Assembly: GCF_000373365.1 (NCBI RefSeq)
Contig: NZ_KB891246.1
Span: forward strand, 1 to 32,779
Direction: 5' to 3'
DNA: 32,779 nt
Origin: Parafrankia discariae
GTDB taxonomy: Bacteria > Actinomycetota > Actinomycetes > Frankiales > Frankiaceae
Below the pieces are notes generated by a model that saw nothing but the letters and a program-made list of their open reading frames with translations, was not told where the DNA came from and did no database searches. How positions within the stretch are numbered: the first letter of the stretch is position 1; every line of letters begins with the position of its first letter. Positions 1 through 7,597 of this stretch are shown here, piece by piece. Position numbers and translations under genes: made by a program.

Positions 1-290
1 CGACAACTACGCACCGCACCTGTCGACCCGGGTCGATGGGCGGGTCGGGGTGTGGGCGGCGGCGAACAACGTCGAGATCGCCTACACCCCGACCAACAGT
101 TCATGGCTGAACCGGATCGAGGCCCAGTTCACCGCCCTGCGCTACTTCGCGCTCGACGGCACCGACCACCGCAACCACCGGGCCCAGGCATCGATGATCC
201 GCCGCTACCTCGGCTGGCGGAACCGCCACGCCACGGACAAGAAACTCCGCACCATCGTCGCCAAGGCGAACGTTGCCTGATGCGGCACTA
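1..290 (+). mobile_element. Right end of an IS630-family insertion sequence (truncated by window edge)
   Basis: The C-terminal part of an IS630-type transposase runs from the window edge to a stop at 280. Hydrolase coding sequence on the opposite strand resumes at about 291. The junction reads CTAG around 288-291, and IS630 elements are known to insert at TA, often inside CTAG. I therefore place the element end near 288, with TA at 289-290 as the likely target duplication. The left end and the other TA copy lie outside the window, so the boundary is inferred. Confidence 0.7.
2..280 (+). CDS. IS630-family transposase, C-terminal fragment
   Basis: The frame is open from the window edge and reads DNYAPHLS, then NNVEIAYTPTNSSWLNRIE, typical of the DDE core of IS630/Tc1-like transposases. 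The stretch PTNSSWLNRIEAQF carries the last catalytic acidic residue (the E of NRIE), and DNYAPH corresponds to the second acidic position. The DDE domain makes the strand cuts and joins during transposition. The last 45 residues are basic (RNHRAQASMIRRYLGWRNRHA), as usual at this end. Only about 92 residues are visible of a usual 330-360. An internal ATG at 50 would begin a shorter ORF, but the motifs upstream of it show the real frame continues leftward. Confident as to family; whether the complete element is active cannot be seen. Confidence 0.85.
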   Translation, partial: DNYAPHLSTRVDGRVGVWAAANNVEIAYTPTNSSWLNRIEAQFTALRYFALDGTDHRNHRAQASMIRRYLGWRNRHATDKKLRTIVAKANVA

Positions 291-945
291 GTTTCGAATA
301 GCGCTCGCCATGCGGCTGCGCCCATTCTCCGGCGGCGGAGAGCTGGGCCAGCATGGTCTGCTTCGTGGTGGGCGGGTCGACGTCGACGGCGCGCTGATGG
401 CGCCGCTCCCAGAACGACCGGCCGGCGGCCTGGCTGGTCTCGGACGGCTCGAAGAACAGGTAGAGGAAGTCCTCCAGGGTCGGCACCTCGTGCCGGGTCG
501 CGACCTCGAGCATGTCGGGCGCGGTTCCCTCGTCCTCACCCGCGCGCGGCTTGAATCCGGCGATGATCAGGCGCCGGACCAGCTCGGGGTGGCGTAGTGC
601 GAGTTCCTGCGCCACGGCCCCGCCCATCGACAGCCCCAGCACATCCACCTGCGCCGGACCCAGCGCGTGCAGGAACTCCGCGGCGTGGTCCGCCATCGCG
701 CCGAAGGTGTCCGGTGTCTCGCCGGTCGAGCTGGCGACTCCCGCGTTGTTGAAGAGGATCACCTCCCGGCCCGCGGCGAGTCCGTCGGTCACCGCCGGGT
801 CCCAGTGGTCCAGGCCGCCGCGAAAATGCTGGAGGAACAAAAGGGGTGTTCCGGTGCCACTGCCAAATCGCCGATAAGCGAAACGGACGCCGCCGTTCGC
901 AATGTACTGAGTAGGCGCCGTCACATGTGAGAGATTCTTCGACAC
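205..945 (-). pseudogene. Alpha/beta hydrolase, 3' end removed by IS630 insertion
   Basis: The protein has the alpha/beta hydrolase layout: an oxyanion-loop region near residue 40 (LQHFRGGLDHWDP), the nucleophile elbow GLSMGGA with Ser106, and a lid region rich in F and W (about 155-185). The family normally continues about 60 residues past GERYS to a late catalytic His. Here the match stops at about residue 218 (near position 291) and the frame runs into antisense IS630 sequence, ending at 205 with an unrelated tail. The catalytic His is therefore missing and the enzyme is presumably inactive. I chose the GTG start at 945, which has GGAGGGG five bases upstream at 951-957. A TTG at 981 is in frame but lies inside a palindromic operator. 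It is divergent from a TetR gene, whose natural target it probably was. Substrate unknown. Confidence 0.8.
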
Positions 946-961
946 AACCGCCCCTCCGGTC

Positions 962-981
962 TTGGTACCGATCGGTACCAA
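962..981. promoter_or_regulatory. Palindromic operator 1, TetR/hydrolase intergenic region
   Basis: TTGGTACCGATCGGTACCAA is a perfect 20-bp palindrome, 17 bp upstream of the GTG start of the hydrolase. Its core recurs at 1001-1012 with centres 35 bp apart. This is the expected architecture for a TetR repressor controlling itself and a divergent target. Binding by the neighbouring TetR protein is inferred from position and symmetry. Confidence 0.75.
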
Positions 982-1000
982 TTAAGCTAACGGCATTAGA

Positions 1001-1012
1001 TACCGATCGGTA
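1001..1012. promoter_or_regulatory. Palindromic operator 2, TetR/hydrolase intergenic region
   Basis: TACCGATCGGTA is a perfect 12-bp palindrome identical to the core of the site at 962-981. It lies 90 bp upstream of the tetR start and in the AT-richest part of the intergenic region, so it probably overlaps one of the two divergent promoters. Confidence 0.7.
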
Positions 1013-1101
1013 CCCAATTTTTATGTGATGACCGACATGGTGCCTGGAGTCTGGCGGGTAGGGGCTGTCCGCCGTGGACACCGACCGTTACCCTGGGGCG
1101 T

Positions 1102-1785
1102 GTGGTGGTGGAACGAGCAACGGAGTCGCGTGAGGCGGCCGAGCGGCTCGGCCCGCGCGAGCGCATCCTTGTCGCGGCTCGTGCGCTGTTCTACGGGCAG
1201 GGCATCCACGCGACCGGTGTGGAGCAGCTCGCCGAGGCGGCCGGTGTCTCCAAACGGACGCTGTACCAGCTGTTCGGCAGCAAGGACGGGTTGGTGGCCG
1301 CCTACCTGACCTGGATGAGCCAGCACGCCCCGACCAACGAGCGCCACCTGCGGCGGGCCGGTCTGACACCGCGGGAACGCCTGCTCGCGCTCTTCGGGCG
1401 TCCCACGTCGTCGGTAGCCGTGCGGGGCTGCCCGATCCACAACGCCGCCGTCGAGATCACCAACCCGCGCCATCCGGGTGCAGCCGTGATACACGCCCAC
1501 AAGGAAGGCTTCCTGCGCCAACTCGTGGACACCGCCGCGCAGGCCGGTGCCCGCGACCCCGAGACCCTGGGCCGTCAACTGTTCGTCCTGTTCGAGGGCG
1601 CCACCGCCCTGGGTACCTCAACCGGTGAACTCGCCTCCTACGACTACGCCCGCTCGGTCGCCCAGGCCCTCGTCGATCAGGCCCTCGTCCATCAGGCACT
1701 GCCGGCGCCACCCGCGGCCGGGCCGGAGGCCACCAGGCCGCCGGAGCACGGCGGGTGGCCCACCCCGGCGGGCAGGTCGCCGTAA
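1102..1785 (+). CDS. TetR/AcrR-family transcriptional repressor
   Basis: A 227-residue protein with an N-terminal TetR helix-turn-helix at about residues 18-64: RERILVAARALFYGQGIHATGVEQLAEAAGVSKRTLYQLFGSKDGLVAAYL. The ligand-binding half contains RGCPIHNAAVE (about residue 112), a Cys-containing segment common in one TetR subgroup. The last 30 residues are Pro/Gly-rich and look disordered. The gene is divergent from the hydrolase, with two copies of a TACCGATCGGTA palindrome between them, so it most likely represses itself and the hydrolase. The start is the first of three consecutive GTG codons (1102, 1105, 1108). The ribosome site (GGGGCG) is weak, so the exact start is uncertain by a few codons. 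Because the hydrolase is broken, the regulator may now control only itself or distant targets. Ligand unknown. Confidence 0.9.
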   Translation: MVVERATESREAAERLGPRERILVAARALFYGQGIHATGVEQLAEAAGVSKRTLYQLFGSKDGLVAAYLTWMSQHAPTNERHLRRAGLTPRERLLALFGRPTSSVAVRGCPIHNAAVEITNPRHPGAAVIHAHKEGFLRQLVDTAAQAGARDPETLGRQLFVLFEGATALGTSTGELASYDYARSVAQALVDQALVHQALPAPPAAGPEATRPPEHGGWPTPAGRSP

Positions 1786-1786
1786 A

Positions 1787-1810
1787 CCGACGGGCAGGCG
1801 TACCTGTCGG
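1787..1810 (+). terminator. Hairpin terminator after tetR
   Basis: CCGACGGG (1787-1794) pairs with CCTGTCGG (1803-1810) as an 8-bp stem with one G-U pair and an 8-base loop, starting one base after the tetR stop. There is no U tract, which is common in high-GC actinomycetes. Confidence 0.5.
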
Positions 1811-1989
1811 CGAGGATCGAACGCCCGGAGGTGTCTGGACGGCGCGGGTCGATGCGGGTGACGCAGGCGGCATGGACCGAACGCTAGGGCTCCCCGGCGA
1901 GGGCCGAATCCTGGATTTCCCCTAGTGTCACAGCCTTCCGTGGCAGTGCTCCAATGGTCGGGCATACCCGACAGGACGGTGGAGGCCTG

Positions 1990-4815
1990 GTGCAGAGGAC
2001 TGCTCGCCTGCTCGGGCGGGCGGCTGAGATGTCGGTGATCGACGGCATCGGCGCCGCGCTGCGCCGGGGGATGAGCGGCGCGCTGGTTGTCCGCGGCGAG
2101 CCGGGGGTGGGCAAGACCGCGCTACTCGACTACGCGGCTTCGATGAGCCCGGGAAGCGAGATCGCCCGGCTGTCGGGAGTCGAGTCCGAGGGTCGGCTCG
2201 CCTATGCCGGACTGCACCGCGTGCTCGTGCCCTATCTCGGACGGGCGAAGCGGCTGGCACCCGCGCGCCGGGCGATCCTCGAGTCAGCCCTCGGGATCAC
2301 CGACGGGCCGCCCGCGAACCCCTTCCTGCTTGGCCTGGCGGTTCTCACCCTGCTCGCGGAGGTCGCGCGGCGCCGGCCGCTGCTGTGCCTCGTCGACGAC
2401 GCTCAGTGGCTCGACCAGGAGTCCCGCGAGGTGCTCACTTTCGTCGCCAGGAGGCTCCACGCCGACCGGATCGGGATGATCTTCGGCGTACGAGAGCCTC
2501 CCCGGGACCCCCGGTTCGAGGGCATCGCCGAGCTGACGGTGCCGAACCTGGCGCCGGGCAGCGCCGCGGATCTTCTCGTCACGAGGTCCGGAGGCCGGGT
2601 GGACCGACAGATCGCGGACCATCTCGCACGTCAGGCTGGCGGCAACCCGCTCGCCCTGGTCGAAGTGGCCCGGGAACTCGCGGCCGGCCGCGTAGCCCCG
2701 GGGCTCCTGCTCGACGAACCGCTGCCACTCGGAGAGCGGCTGGAACTGCATTTCCGCAGCCAGATCCGTGCCCTTCCGGACGCCACCCGCGCGTTCCTCC
2801 TCCTCGTGGCCGCACATCCGGTCGTCGACCGCACAGTGGTGTGGCGCGCAGCCGCCCCGGACGGGATCGCCGCTGCCGCCGCCACACCCGCCACGGACGC
2901 CCGGCTCGTGAAGACAGCTCCCGACCTCCACTTCCGCCACCCCCTCATCCGCTCGGCGGCCTACGGGAGCGCCGAAGCCGGCGAGCGCAGGCACGCCCAC
3001 GAGCTCCTGGCGCGTGTCACCGACCCCGTCACGCAGCCCGACGTCCGGGTCTGGCACCGCGCGGCCGCGGCGGGCGGTCCTGACGAAGAACTCGCCGCCG
3101 AGCTGGAACGGTGCGCGCGTCTGGCGAAGCGCCGCGGCGGCCTGCTGGCGGAGTCCGCCTTCCTCACCCGCGCCGCGGAACTCACACCCCAGGCACCGGT
3201 CCGGGCCGTCCGCTACCTCGACGCCGCGCAGGCCGCGGAGACCGGAGGCGCGCCGCTGCGAGCCGAAGCGCTTCTCGACGAGGGCGCCCCCCTCTTCCAG
3301 GAGCCGCTCGTACAGGTTCGCGCACAGCGGCTCCAGGCACGCGCGCTGGCCTCGTCAGGTCGCTCCCGGGCCGGGATCGCGGTGACGCTCCTGTCCGCCG
3401 CGCGCAGGTCCGCGCCGCTGGACCTCGATCTCACCCGCGAGATCCTCCTGGAAGTCGTGCTGTGGGTCTTTCAGACCGGGCGGTACCTGACCGGTCCGAC
3501 GCCGCGGGAGATAGGCCGCGAGATCCTGGATCTCGGCGGGTTCACTGGCACGGGACCCGCCGCCGGCCCGGGCGCCAGCACCGCCGGCGACCTCCTCCTG
3601 GAGGGCCTGGCGACCTTCCTCAGCCGGGATCACGCGACCGCCGCCCCACTTCTGCGCCGTGCCCTGGAAGGCATGCGCGGCGGGGAGGCGCTGGATGGCG
3701 GAGTCCCGCCGTGGCTGCTCAACGGGGTCTTCGCGGCGAGCATTCTCTGGGATGACCGAGGCCGCGACGAGTGGCTGACCCGGTGTGAGGTGACCGCGCG
3801 GCGTACCGGAGCCCTCCGACCGCTCGTCCTCACGCTTCTCGGCAAGTCCCTGCAGGAGGCTGCCTGGGGCGACGTCCCGGCGTCGGAACGATGCAGCACC
3901 GACGGCCGCCAGATAGCGCAGGCGCTCGGCTGGAGCCCGACGCAGCTGTTGACGCTGTCCAACCCGAACATCCTCGGCTGGCAGGGCCGCGACGAGGAAG
4001 CGCGGCTGGCCGCGGACAGTCTGTTCGCCGCGGCGGCCGAGCTGGAGGCCGGTGACATCGGCCGCTACGCCAGCATGCTCCTGATCGTTCTTCACCTGGG
4101 CCGCGGCGACTACGCCGACGCGTTCTCCGCCGCCCGCCGCCTGCAGGCCGAGGCGGTGCCCGGCTTCGACAACGAGGCACTTCCCGCGCTCATCGAGGCC
4201 GGACGGCGCCTCGGCCGGCTGGCCGAGGCCACCGCGGCGCTGGAGGAGCTGCGTCGCCGCGCCACCGCCAGCGCGACGCCCTGGGCCCTGGGGCTGCTGG
4301 CCCGGTCAGAAGCCCTGCTCGCCGCGGACCCCGAGGCCGAACCGCATTACAGGAACGCGATCGACCTGCTGTCGGGCACCAGGGCCGTGGGAGACGCGGC
4401 ACGCGCCCACCTGCTCTACGGTGAGTGGCTGCGCCGGAGGCGACGACGGAACGAGGCACGGGCCCAGCTCACCCAGGCCTTCACCACGTTCGCCGACCTG
4501 GGGGCGGACGTCTTCGCGCATCGGGCCCAGACGGAGCCGGCCGCGATGGGCGTCGCGCGACCTCCCGGCGCTCATGCGCCCACGGTCACCCTCACCCCGC
4601 GGGAGGACCAGATAGCGCGGCTCGCGGCGCAGGGCGCGACGAACGACGAGATCGCGGCCCGGCTGTACCTCAGCGTGCACACGGTCGAATATCATCTGGG
4701 AAAGGTCTTCCGCAAACTGGGCATACGCTCCCGCCGCCGTATCGCCGCGGCCTTGGAAGGGGAGAATTCCCCCTCAGGCGCGCGGACCGCGGTGCCGTCG
4801 TCACCGCAGAGTTGA
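1990..4815 (+). CDS. Large ATP-binding LuxR-family regulator (LAL/MalT type)
   Basis: A protein of about 941 residues. At the N terminus is an AAA/STAND-type ATPase module with Walker A GEPGVGKTALLDY (about residue 36) and Walker B LLCLVDDAQWLD (about 132), followed by QAGGNPLALVEVARELA, a typical sensor/arm segment. A long alpha-helical middle (about 330-850) resembles the TPR-like arrays of this family. The C terminus is a LuxR/GerE helix-turn-helix at about 866-925: LTPREDQIARLAAQGATNDEIAARLYLSVHTVEYHLGKVFRKLGI. Family members are ATP-dependent activators, often of catabolic or secondary-metabolite genes. I prefer the GTG at 1990, preceded by GGTGGAGG (1978-1985). An in-frame ATG at 1954 would add 12 residues but has no ribosome site. 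It stands alone; the next intact gene is on the opposite strand. Its target cannot be read from the sequence. Confidence 0.93.
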   Translation: MQRTARLLGRAAEMSVIDGIGAALRRGMSGALVVRGEPGVGKTALLDYAASMSPGSEIARLSGVESEGRLAYAGLHRVLVPYLGRAKRLAPARRAILESALGITDGPPANPFLLGLAVLTLLAEVARRRPLLCLVDDAQWLDQESREVLTFVARRLHADRIGMIFGVREPPRDPRFEGIAELTVPNLAPGSAADLLVTRSGGRVDRQIADHLARQAGGNPLALVEVARELAAGRVAPGLLLDEPLPLGERLELHFRSQIRALPDATRAFLLLVAAHPVVDRTVVWRAAAPDGIAAAAATPATDARLVKTAPDLHFRHPLIRSAAYGSAEAGERRHAHELLARVTDPVTQPDVRVWHRAAAAGGPDEELAAELERCARLAKRRGGLLAESAFLTRAAELTPQAPVRAVRYLDAAQAAETGGAPLRAEALLDEGAPLFQEPLVQVRAQRLQARALASSGRSRAGIAVTLLSAARRSAPLDLDLTREILLEVVLWVFQTGRYLTGPTPREIGREILDLGGFTGTGPAAGPGASTAGDLLLEGLATFLSRDHATAAPLLRRALEGMRGGEALDGGVPPWLLNGVFAASILWDDRGRDEWLTRCEVTARRTGALRPLVLTLLGKSLQEAAWGDVPASERCSTDGRQIAQALGWSPTQLLTLSNPNILGWQGRDEEARLAADSLFAAAAELEAGDIGRYASMLLIVLHLGRGDYADAFSAARRLQAEAVPGFDNEALPALIEAGRRLGRLAEATAALEELRRRATASATPWALGLLARSEALLAADPEAEPHYRNAIDLLSGTRAVGDAARAHLLYGEWLRRRRRRNEARAQLTQAFTTFADLGADVFAHRAQTEPAAMGVARPPGAHAPTVTLTPREDQIARLAAQGATNDEIAARLYLSVHTVEYHLGKVFRKLGIRSRRRIAAALEGENSPSGARTAVPSSPQS

Positions 4816-4911
4816 TTTCCGGGTTCCACCGCGCCGCGGCATGGGCATCGCCCCGCCGTTCAGGCGAGAACGGTCCCCCCATCTACGGTGAAGGTGGAGG
4901 CCCCGGTCAGC

Positions 4912-5105
4912 GCCGGCGTGGGCAACCGGAACGCCCAGCGCGCGGTCCCGGCCGCGACTGCCTTGCCGCCTACCGCGCGCCGCTGGAGGAATACCGACCG
5001 GAGCGCATCGTCGTCGGTGGATCGTCGGCGGGCGGGGTAACCTCGCCGCCGCGCTCATCCTGCGAGCGCGGGACGAAGGCCTTCCGCCGTCCCCTTCCGC
5101 GGGCC
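4912..5105 (+). pseudogene. Decayed esterase/lipase (HSL family) relic
   Basis: Between the LuxR-type gene and the SDR gene, a 345-bp stretch without an intact gene (4816-5160) holds a recognisable piece of an alpha/beta hydrolase-3 (hormone-sensitive-lipase-like) enzyme. One frame reads RDCLAAYRAPLEEYRPERIVVGGSSAGG (from about 4953). At 5037 the frame slips, and NLAAALILRARDEGLPPSP continues in another frame. Together they match the family pattern LAAYRALL-ERIVVGGDSAGGNLAAAL around the nucleophile Ser. Upstream, NRNAQRAVPAA in a third frame may be the remains of the usual YRLAPEHPFPAA. The start, the Asp/His part and an open frame are all missing, so this cannot encode an enzyme. The alternative, a sequencing frameshift in a real gene, is unlikely because both ends are also absent. 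Confidence 0.65.
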
Positions 5106-5160
5106 GCCGGGGACGAGCGTGGCGTTCGGGCCGAGTCCGGTGGCCGGGAGAGGTGACTCT

Positions 5161-6003
5161 TCACTTCCTCCCGGCGAACAGGTCGACCCGGCCGGTCGAG
5201 ACGGCGGCGACCGCGCCTCCGTCGACCAGGAGGTCGGTTCCGGTGATGAACGAGGCGTTGTCCGACAGGAGGAAGTCGACGGCGGCGGCGATGTCGTCCG
5301 CCGAGCCGAGCCGGCCGGTGCCGGAGGCCGCCACCATGGCACGCATACCAGCCCCGGACTCGCTCGCGAGTTCCTGCTGTCCCATCTTCGTCGAGATGAC
5401 CCCAGGACTGATCGAGTTGACCCGGGCGCCTCGGACGCCCCACGCGTCGCTGGCCGAACGCACCCGCAGCTGGTTGGCCCGCTTGGCGAAGGAGTAGGCG
5501 TAGCCCGCGCTCGGGAACGCGTCCACCGCCGTGAACGGCAGGTTCAGCAGTTCCTCGGTGGGGGCGTTGGCCAGCTGAGCCTCGATCTCGCGGGCCGGCG
5601 GGGGAACGAAGTAGCCGGACATGCTCGAGATGACCACGCCGGCGCCGCCCACGGCGACGACCTCGGCGAACGCGTCGAGCACCAGCGCGGTGCCGAGCAG
5701 GTCGACCTTCAGGATCGCGTCGACCGGCGCCTGGGTGGGGGACAGGCCCGCGGTGTGGACGACGTGCCGCACCGGGCCGAGGGCCGCGGCGGCCCGCGCG
5801 AGCGCGTACACGGACTCCCGGGACGACACGTCCACGACCTGGGCCGTCACCTGCTGGCCCTCGTCGCGGAGGTTCTCGGTGGCGGCGTTCAGCGCCGTCT
5901 CGTCGTAGTCGGCCAGCAGGACCGTCTTGCCCGTGCCGACCCGGCGGGTCACGGCGACACCCATGCCGCCAAGGCCGATGACCACCAGTACCTCGTTCGG
6001 CAT
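5161..6003 (-). CDS. Short-chain dehydrogenase/reductase (SDR)
   Basis: A 280-residue NAD(P)-dependent oxidoreductase with a classical-SDR plan. The N-terminal Rossmann strand has a variant nucleotide motif, VIGLGGMGVAVTRRVG, instead of TGxxxGIG. It is followed by LLADYDE (cofactor-selecting acidic residue), VVDVSS, HTAG in place of NNAG, and the catalytic Ser (ISSMSG) and Tyr/Lys pair (YSFAK). VNSISPGVISTKM and a C-terminal ITGTDLLVDGGAVAAV complete the fold. The insert between Ser and Tyr (FVPPPAREIEAQLANAPTEELLNL) is longer than usual and is probably a substrate lid. The ATG at 6003 has GGGAG seven bases upstream and places the Rossmann motif at the normal N-terminal position. A longer ORF start at 6096 would run through the operator. 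Divergent from a TetR gene and probably repressed by it. Substrate unknown. Confidence 0.9.
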   Translation of the reverse strand: MPNEVLVVIGLGGMGVAVTRRVGTGKTVLLADYDETALNAATENLRDEGQQVTAQVVDVSSRESVYALARAAAALGPVRHVVHTAGLSPTQAPVDAILKVDLLGTALVLDAFAEVVAVGGAGVVISSMSGYFVPPPAREIEAQLANAPTEELLNLPFTAVDAFPSAGYAYSFAKRANQLRVRSASDAWGVRGARVNSISPGVISTKMGQQELASESGAGMRAMVAASGTGRLGSADDIAAAVDFLLSDNASFITGTDLLVDGGAVAAVSTGRVDLFAGRK

Positions 6004-6025
6004 GCCCAAGCTCCCGACGTCCGAT

Positions 6026-6046
6026 TCCGAGACGACCAGTCTCGGA
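6026..6046. promoter_or_regulatory. TetR-type operator between SDR and tetR
   Basis: TCCGAGAC (6026-6033) and GTCTCGGA (6039-6046) form a perfect 8-bp inverted repeat with a 5-bp spacer, 22 bp upstream of the SDR start and 55 bp upstream of the divergent tetR start. Size and position match a dimeric TetR operator. Binding is inferred. Confidence 0.7.
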
Positions 6047-6100
6047 TGATGGACTATACGCCGGAGGTTCCCGCCGGGGCGCGCTCCTAGACTCACGTGG

Positions 6101-6676
6101 ATGACGGGCGGGCGCCGGCGCAGTGAGAGCTCGCGGCGGGCGATCCTCGACGCGGCCCGTGTCCTGCTGCTCGAACGCGGCTACGAACGGTTGACGATCG
6201 ACGCCGTCGCCGCCCAGGCCGGCGTCGGAAAGCAGACGATCTACCGCTGGTGGGGGTCGAAGGGAGCCGTCGTCGCCGATGCGGTGCTCGAGGGCGGGCT
6301 CGTGCCACCGTCCATCCCGCTGCCCGACACGGGAGACATCGAGGCCGATCTGCGAGCCTGGCTGAGGGCCTGGACCGCGCGTCTGGCCTCCGGCGTGGGC
6401 AGGAACCTCATCCTCGCCCTCACCGCGGCCACGGCCGAGGACCGCGCCGTCGCCGATGTCCTCTACGAGCGCTTCACCGGACCCCACGAGCAGCTCCTGC
6501 GCGACCGCCTGGAAAGCGCCCGCGCGGCGGGTCAGCTCGGGTCGGAGGTGCCGGTCCCGGCGATCGCCGGCGTGCTGATCGGCTCCCTGCTCTACCGCGT
6601 CCTCAGCAGGCAGGCACCGCCGACGGTGGACGACGCCGACATGGTCGTGCGCCTGGTGCTCACCGGGGCAGCCTGA
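6101..6676 (+). CDS. TetR-family transcriptional regulator
   Basis: 191 residues with the N-terminal TetR helix-turn-helix at about 12-58: SRRAILDAARVLLLERGYERLTIDAVAAQAGVGKQTIYRWWGSKGAVVADAVLEG. The KQTIYRWW version of the recognition helix is typical of one large actinobacterial subgroup with a TetR_C-type ligand domain (LRAWLRAWTARLASGVGRNLILALTAATAEDRAVADVLYERF). The ATG at 6101 follows GCTCCTAGACTCACGTGG, which has no strong ribosome site, so a leaderless or weakly initiated message is possible. Divergent from the SDR gene across a 21-bp dyad. I infer that it represses both genes until an SDR substrate or product binds. Confidence 0.9.
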   Translation: MTGGRRRSESSRRAILDAARVLLLERGYERLTIDAVAAQAGVGKQTIYRWWGSKGAVVADAVLEGGLVPPSIPLPDTGDIEADLRAWLRAWTARLASGVGRNLILALTAATAEDRAVADVLYERFTGPHEQLLRDRLESARAAGQLGSEVPVPAIAGVLIGSLLYRVLSRQAPPTVDDADMVVRLVLTGAA

Positions 6677-6697
6677 TCCGGACCCGTGGACGCCCGA

Positions 6698-6721
6698 CCG
6701 CGGCACCGTCGGTTGCCGCGG
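6698..6721. terminator. Hairpin terminator shared by convergent genes
   Basis: CCGCGGCA (6698-6705) and TGCCGCGG (6714-6721) form a perfect 8-bp stem with an 8-base loop. It sits in the 57-bp gap between the ends of the convergent tetR gene and the small membrane protein gene, and symmetry lets it serve both strands. Confidence 0.6.
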
Positions 6722-6733
6722 CCGGGCGGGGGA

Positions 6734-7048
6734 TCAGCTCGAACGGTTGGTGGGACGGTCCGCCAGCAGGTAGGACGTGGCCGCGGCGGCGGCCGTGACG
6801 GTGAGGACGGAGGGCCAGGCGCCGAGCTTCTTCGCGAGCGGGTGGGCCGCGCCGAACGCCGCCGTGTAGGTGCCGAGCAGCACGCCGGTCACGGCGGGGC
6901 CGCGGGAACGCAGCCAGGAGCGCCCGCAGGCCGCGCCCATGGCCACGAGCACGACGCCGCCCAGTTGCCGGCGGCCGCTGAGGCGAGCGACGGAGTAGCC
7001 GCCCACGAGGCCGACCGCTACGACAGGTGCAGTGGGTACCGGTGCCAT
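6734..7048 (-). CDS. Small conserved-type membrane protein, function unknown
   Basis: A 104-residue hydrophobic protein beginning MAPVPTAPVVAVGLVGGY. It has about three or four predicted membrane segments: around residues 7-18, 29-42 (LGGVVLVAMGAACG), 50-66 (GPAVTGVLLGTYTAAFG) and 78-95 (WPSVLTVTAAAAATSYLLA), joined by short basic loops (RLSGRRQ, RSWLRSRG, HPLAKKLG). The ATG at 7048 begins the hydrophobic part. Longer in-frame starts exist but would add a long low-complexity leader running back through the PadR region. The ribosome site is poor. No family name is recognised. It is convergent with the upstream tetR and divergent from the PadR gene, so a link with either is not established. Confidence 0.6.
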   Translation of the reverse strand: MAPVPTAPVVAVGLVGGYSVARLSGRRQLGGVVLVAMGAACGRSWLRSRGPAVTGVLLGTYTAAFGAAHPLAKKLGAWPSVLTVTAAAAATSYLLADRPTNRSS

Positions 7049-7227
7049 GACGCCGACGCTACGCCGCTGGAGGGAGGGTGGTCCGGCCCCAGTGTCCTTG
7101 TGGGGCAACCGATAGGCCCTTGACGGCGGGACCGGGCAGACCTCGACCTTCCCCTGACCGAGGGGGACCGCGCGGGGCGACGTTCCGGCCCTGGGGGACC
7201 GCGGCGTCCGGCTCACCAAGGCAGATC

Positions 7228-7257
7228 TTGACCGTTCTATCTCTACATATCTAGATT
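7228..7257 (+). promoter_or_regulatory. Promoter of the PadR operon with palindromic site
   Basis: TTGACC (7228-7233) and TAGATT (7252-7257), 18 bp apart, are a good sigma-70-type pair in an AT-rich patch. The -10 overlaps ATCTAGAT (7249-7256), a perfect 8-bp palindrome that may be the core of a PadR operator. Transcription would start within a base or two of the GTG at 7265, which has no ribosome site, so the first message is predicted to be leaderless. Confidence 0.6.
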
Positions 7258-7264
7258 TAGCGTC

Positions 7265-7597
7265 GTGGCTGGACTGTTCCGGGTGACCCCCGCGACGCTC
7301 GACGTTCTCGAGGCACTTCTCGACGGCGAGGTCGAGCCGTACGGCCTGGCGATCGCCAGGCAGGCCGGCCTGGCGACCGGCAGCGTGTTCCCGATCCTGG
7401 CCCGGCTCGAGCGCGTCGACTGGATCGCCTCGAGCTGGGAGGACACCGATCGCCCCGGGCCGCGTCGGCGGCTCTACCGGTTCACCCCGGAGGGGATGGC
7501 CGGTGCCCGGGTGCTGCTCGCCGAGCGCCGTGGTCGCGCCGCCGGGCAACGCCGCGGGCTGGGCGGATTCACCTCGGCGCCGGAAGGTGCCCGATGA
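7265..7597 (+). CDS. PadR-family transcriptional regulator
   Basis: 110 residues forming the winged helix of PadR proteins: LFRVTPATLDVLEALLDGEVEPYGLAIARQAGLATGSVFPILARLERVDWIASSWED, then the wing RPGPRRRLYRFTPEGMAGARVLLAERR. GSVFPILARLE occupies the place of the usual GTVYPLLRRLE recognition helix. It is of the short (PadR-s2-like) kind without a long C-terminal dimerisation helix. The GTG start lies only eight bases past the -10, so translation is probably leaderless. It overlaps the next gene by ATGA (7594-7597). Small PadR proteins next to actinobacterial membrane proteins usually repress their own operon. The signal is unknown. Confidence 0.88.
   Translation: MAGLFRVTPATLDVLEALLDGEVEPYGLAIARQAGLATGSVFPILARLERVDWIASSWEDTDRPGPRRRLYRFTPEGMAGARVLLAERRGRAAGQRRGLGGFTSAPEGAR

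Noticed and set aside
4970-6706. 578-residue minus-strand ORF spanning SDR and tetR
   Set aside because: Composition is Arg/Gly/Pro-rich antiframe translation; the SDR and TetR frames carry the family motifs.
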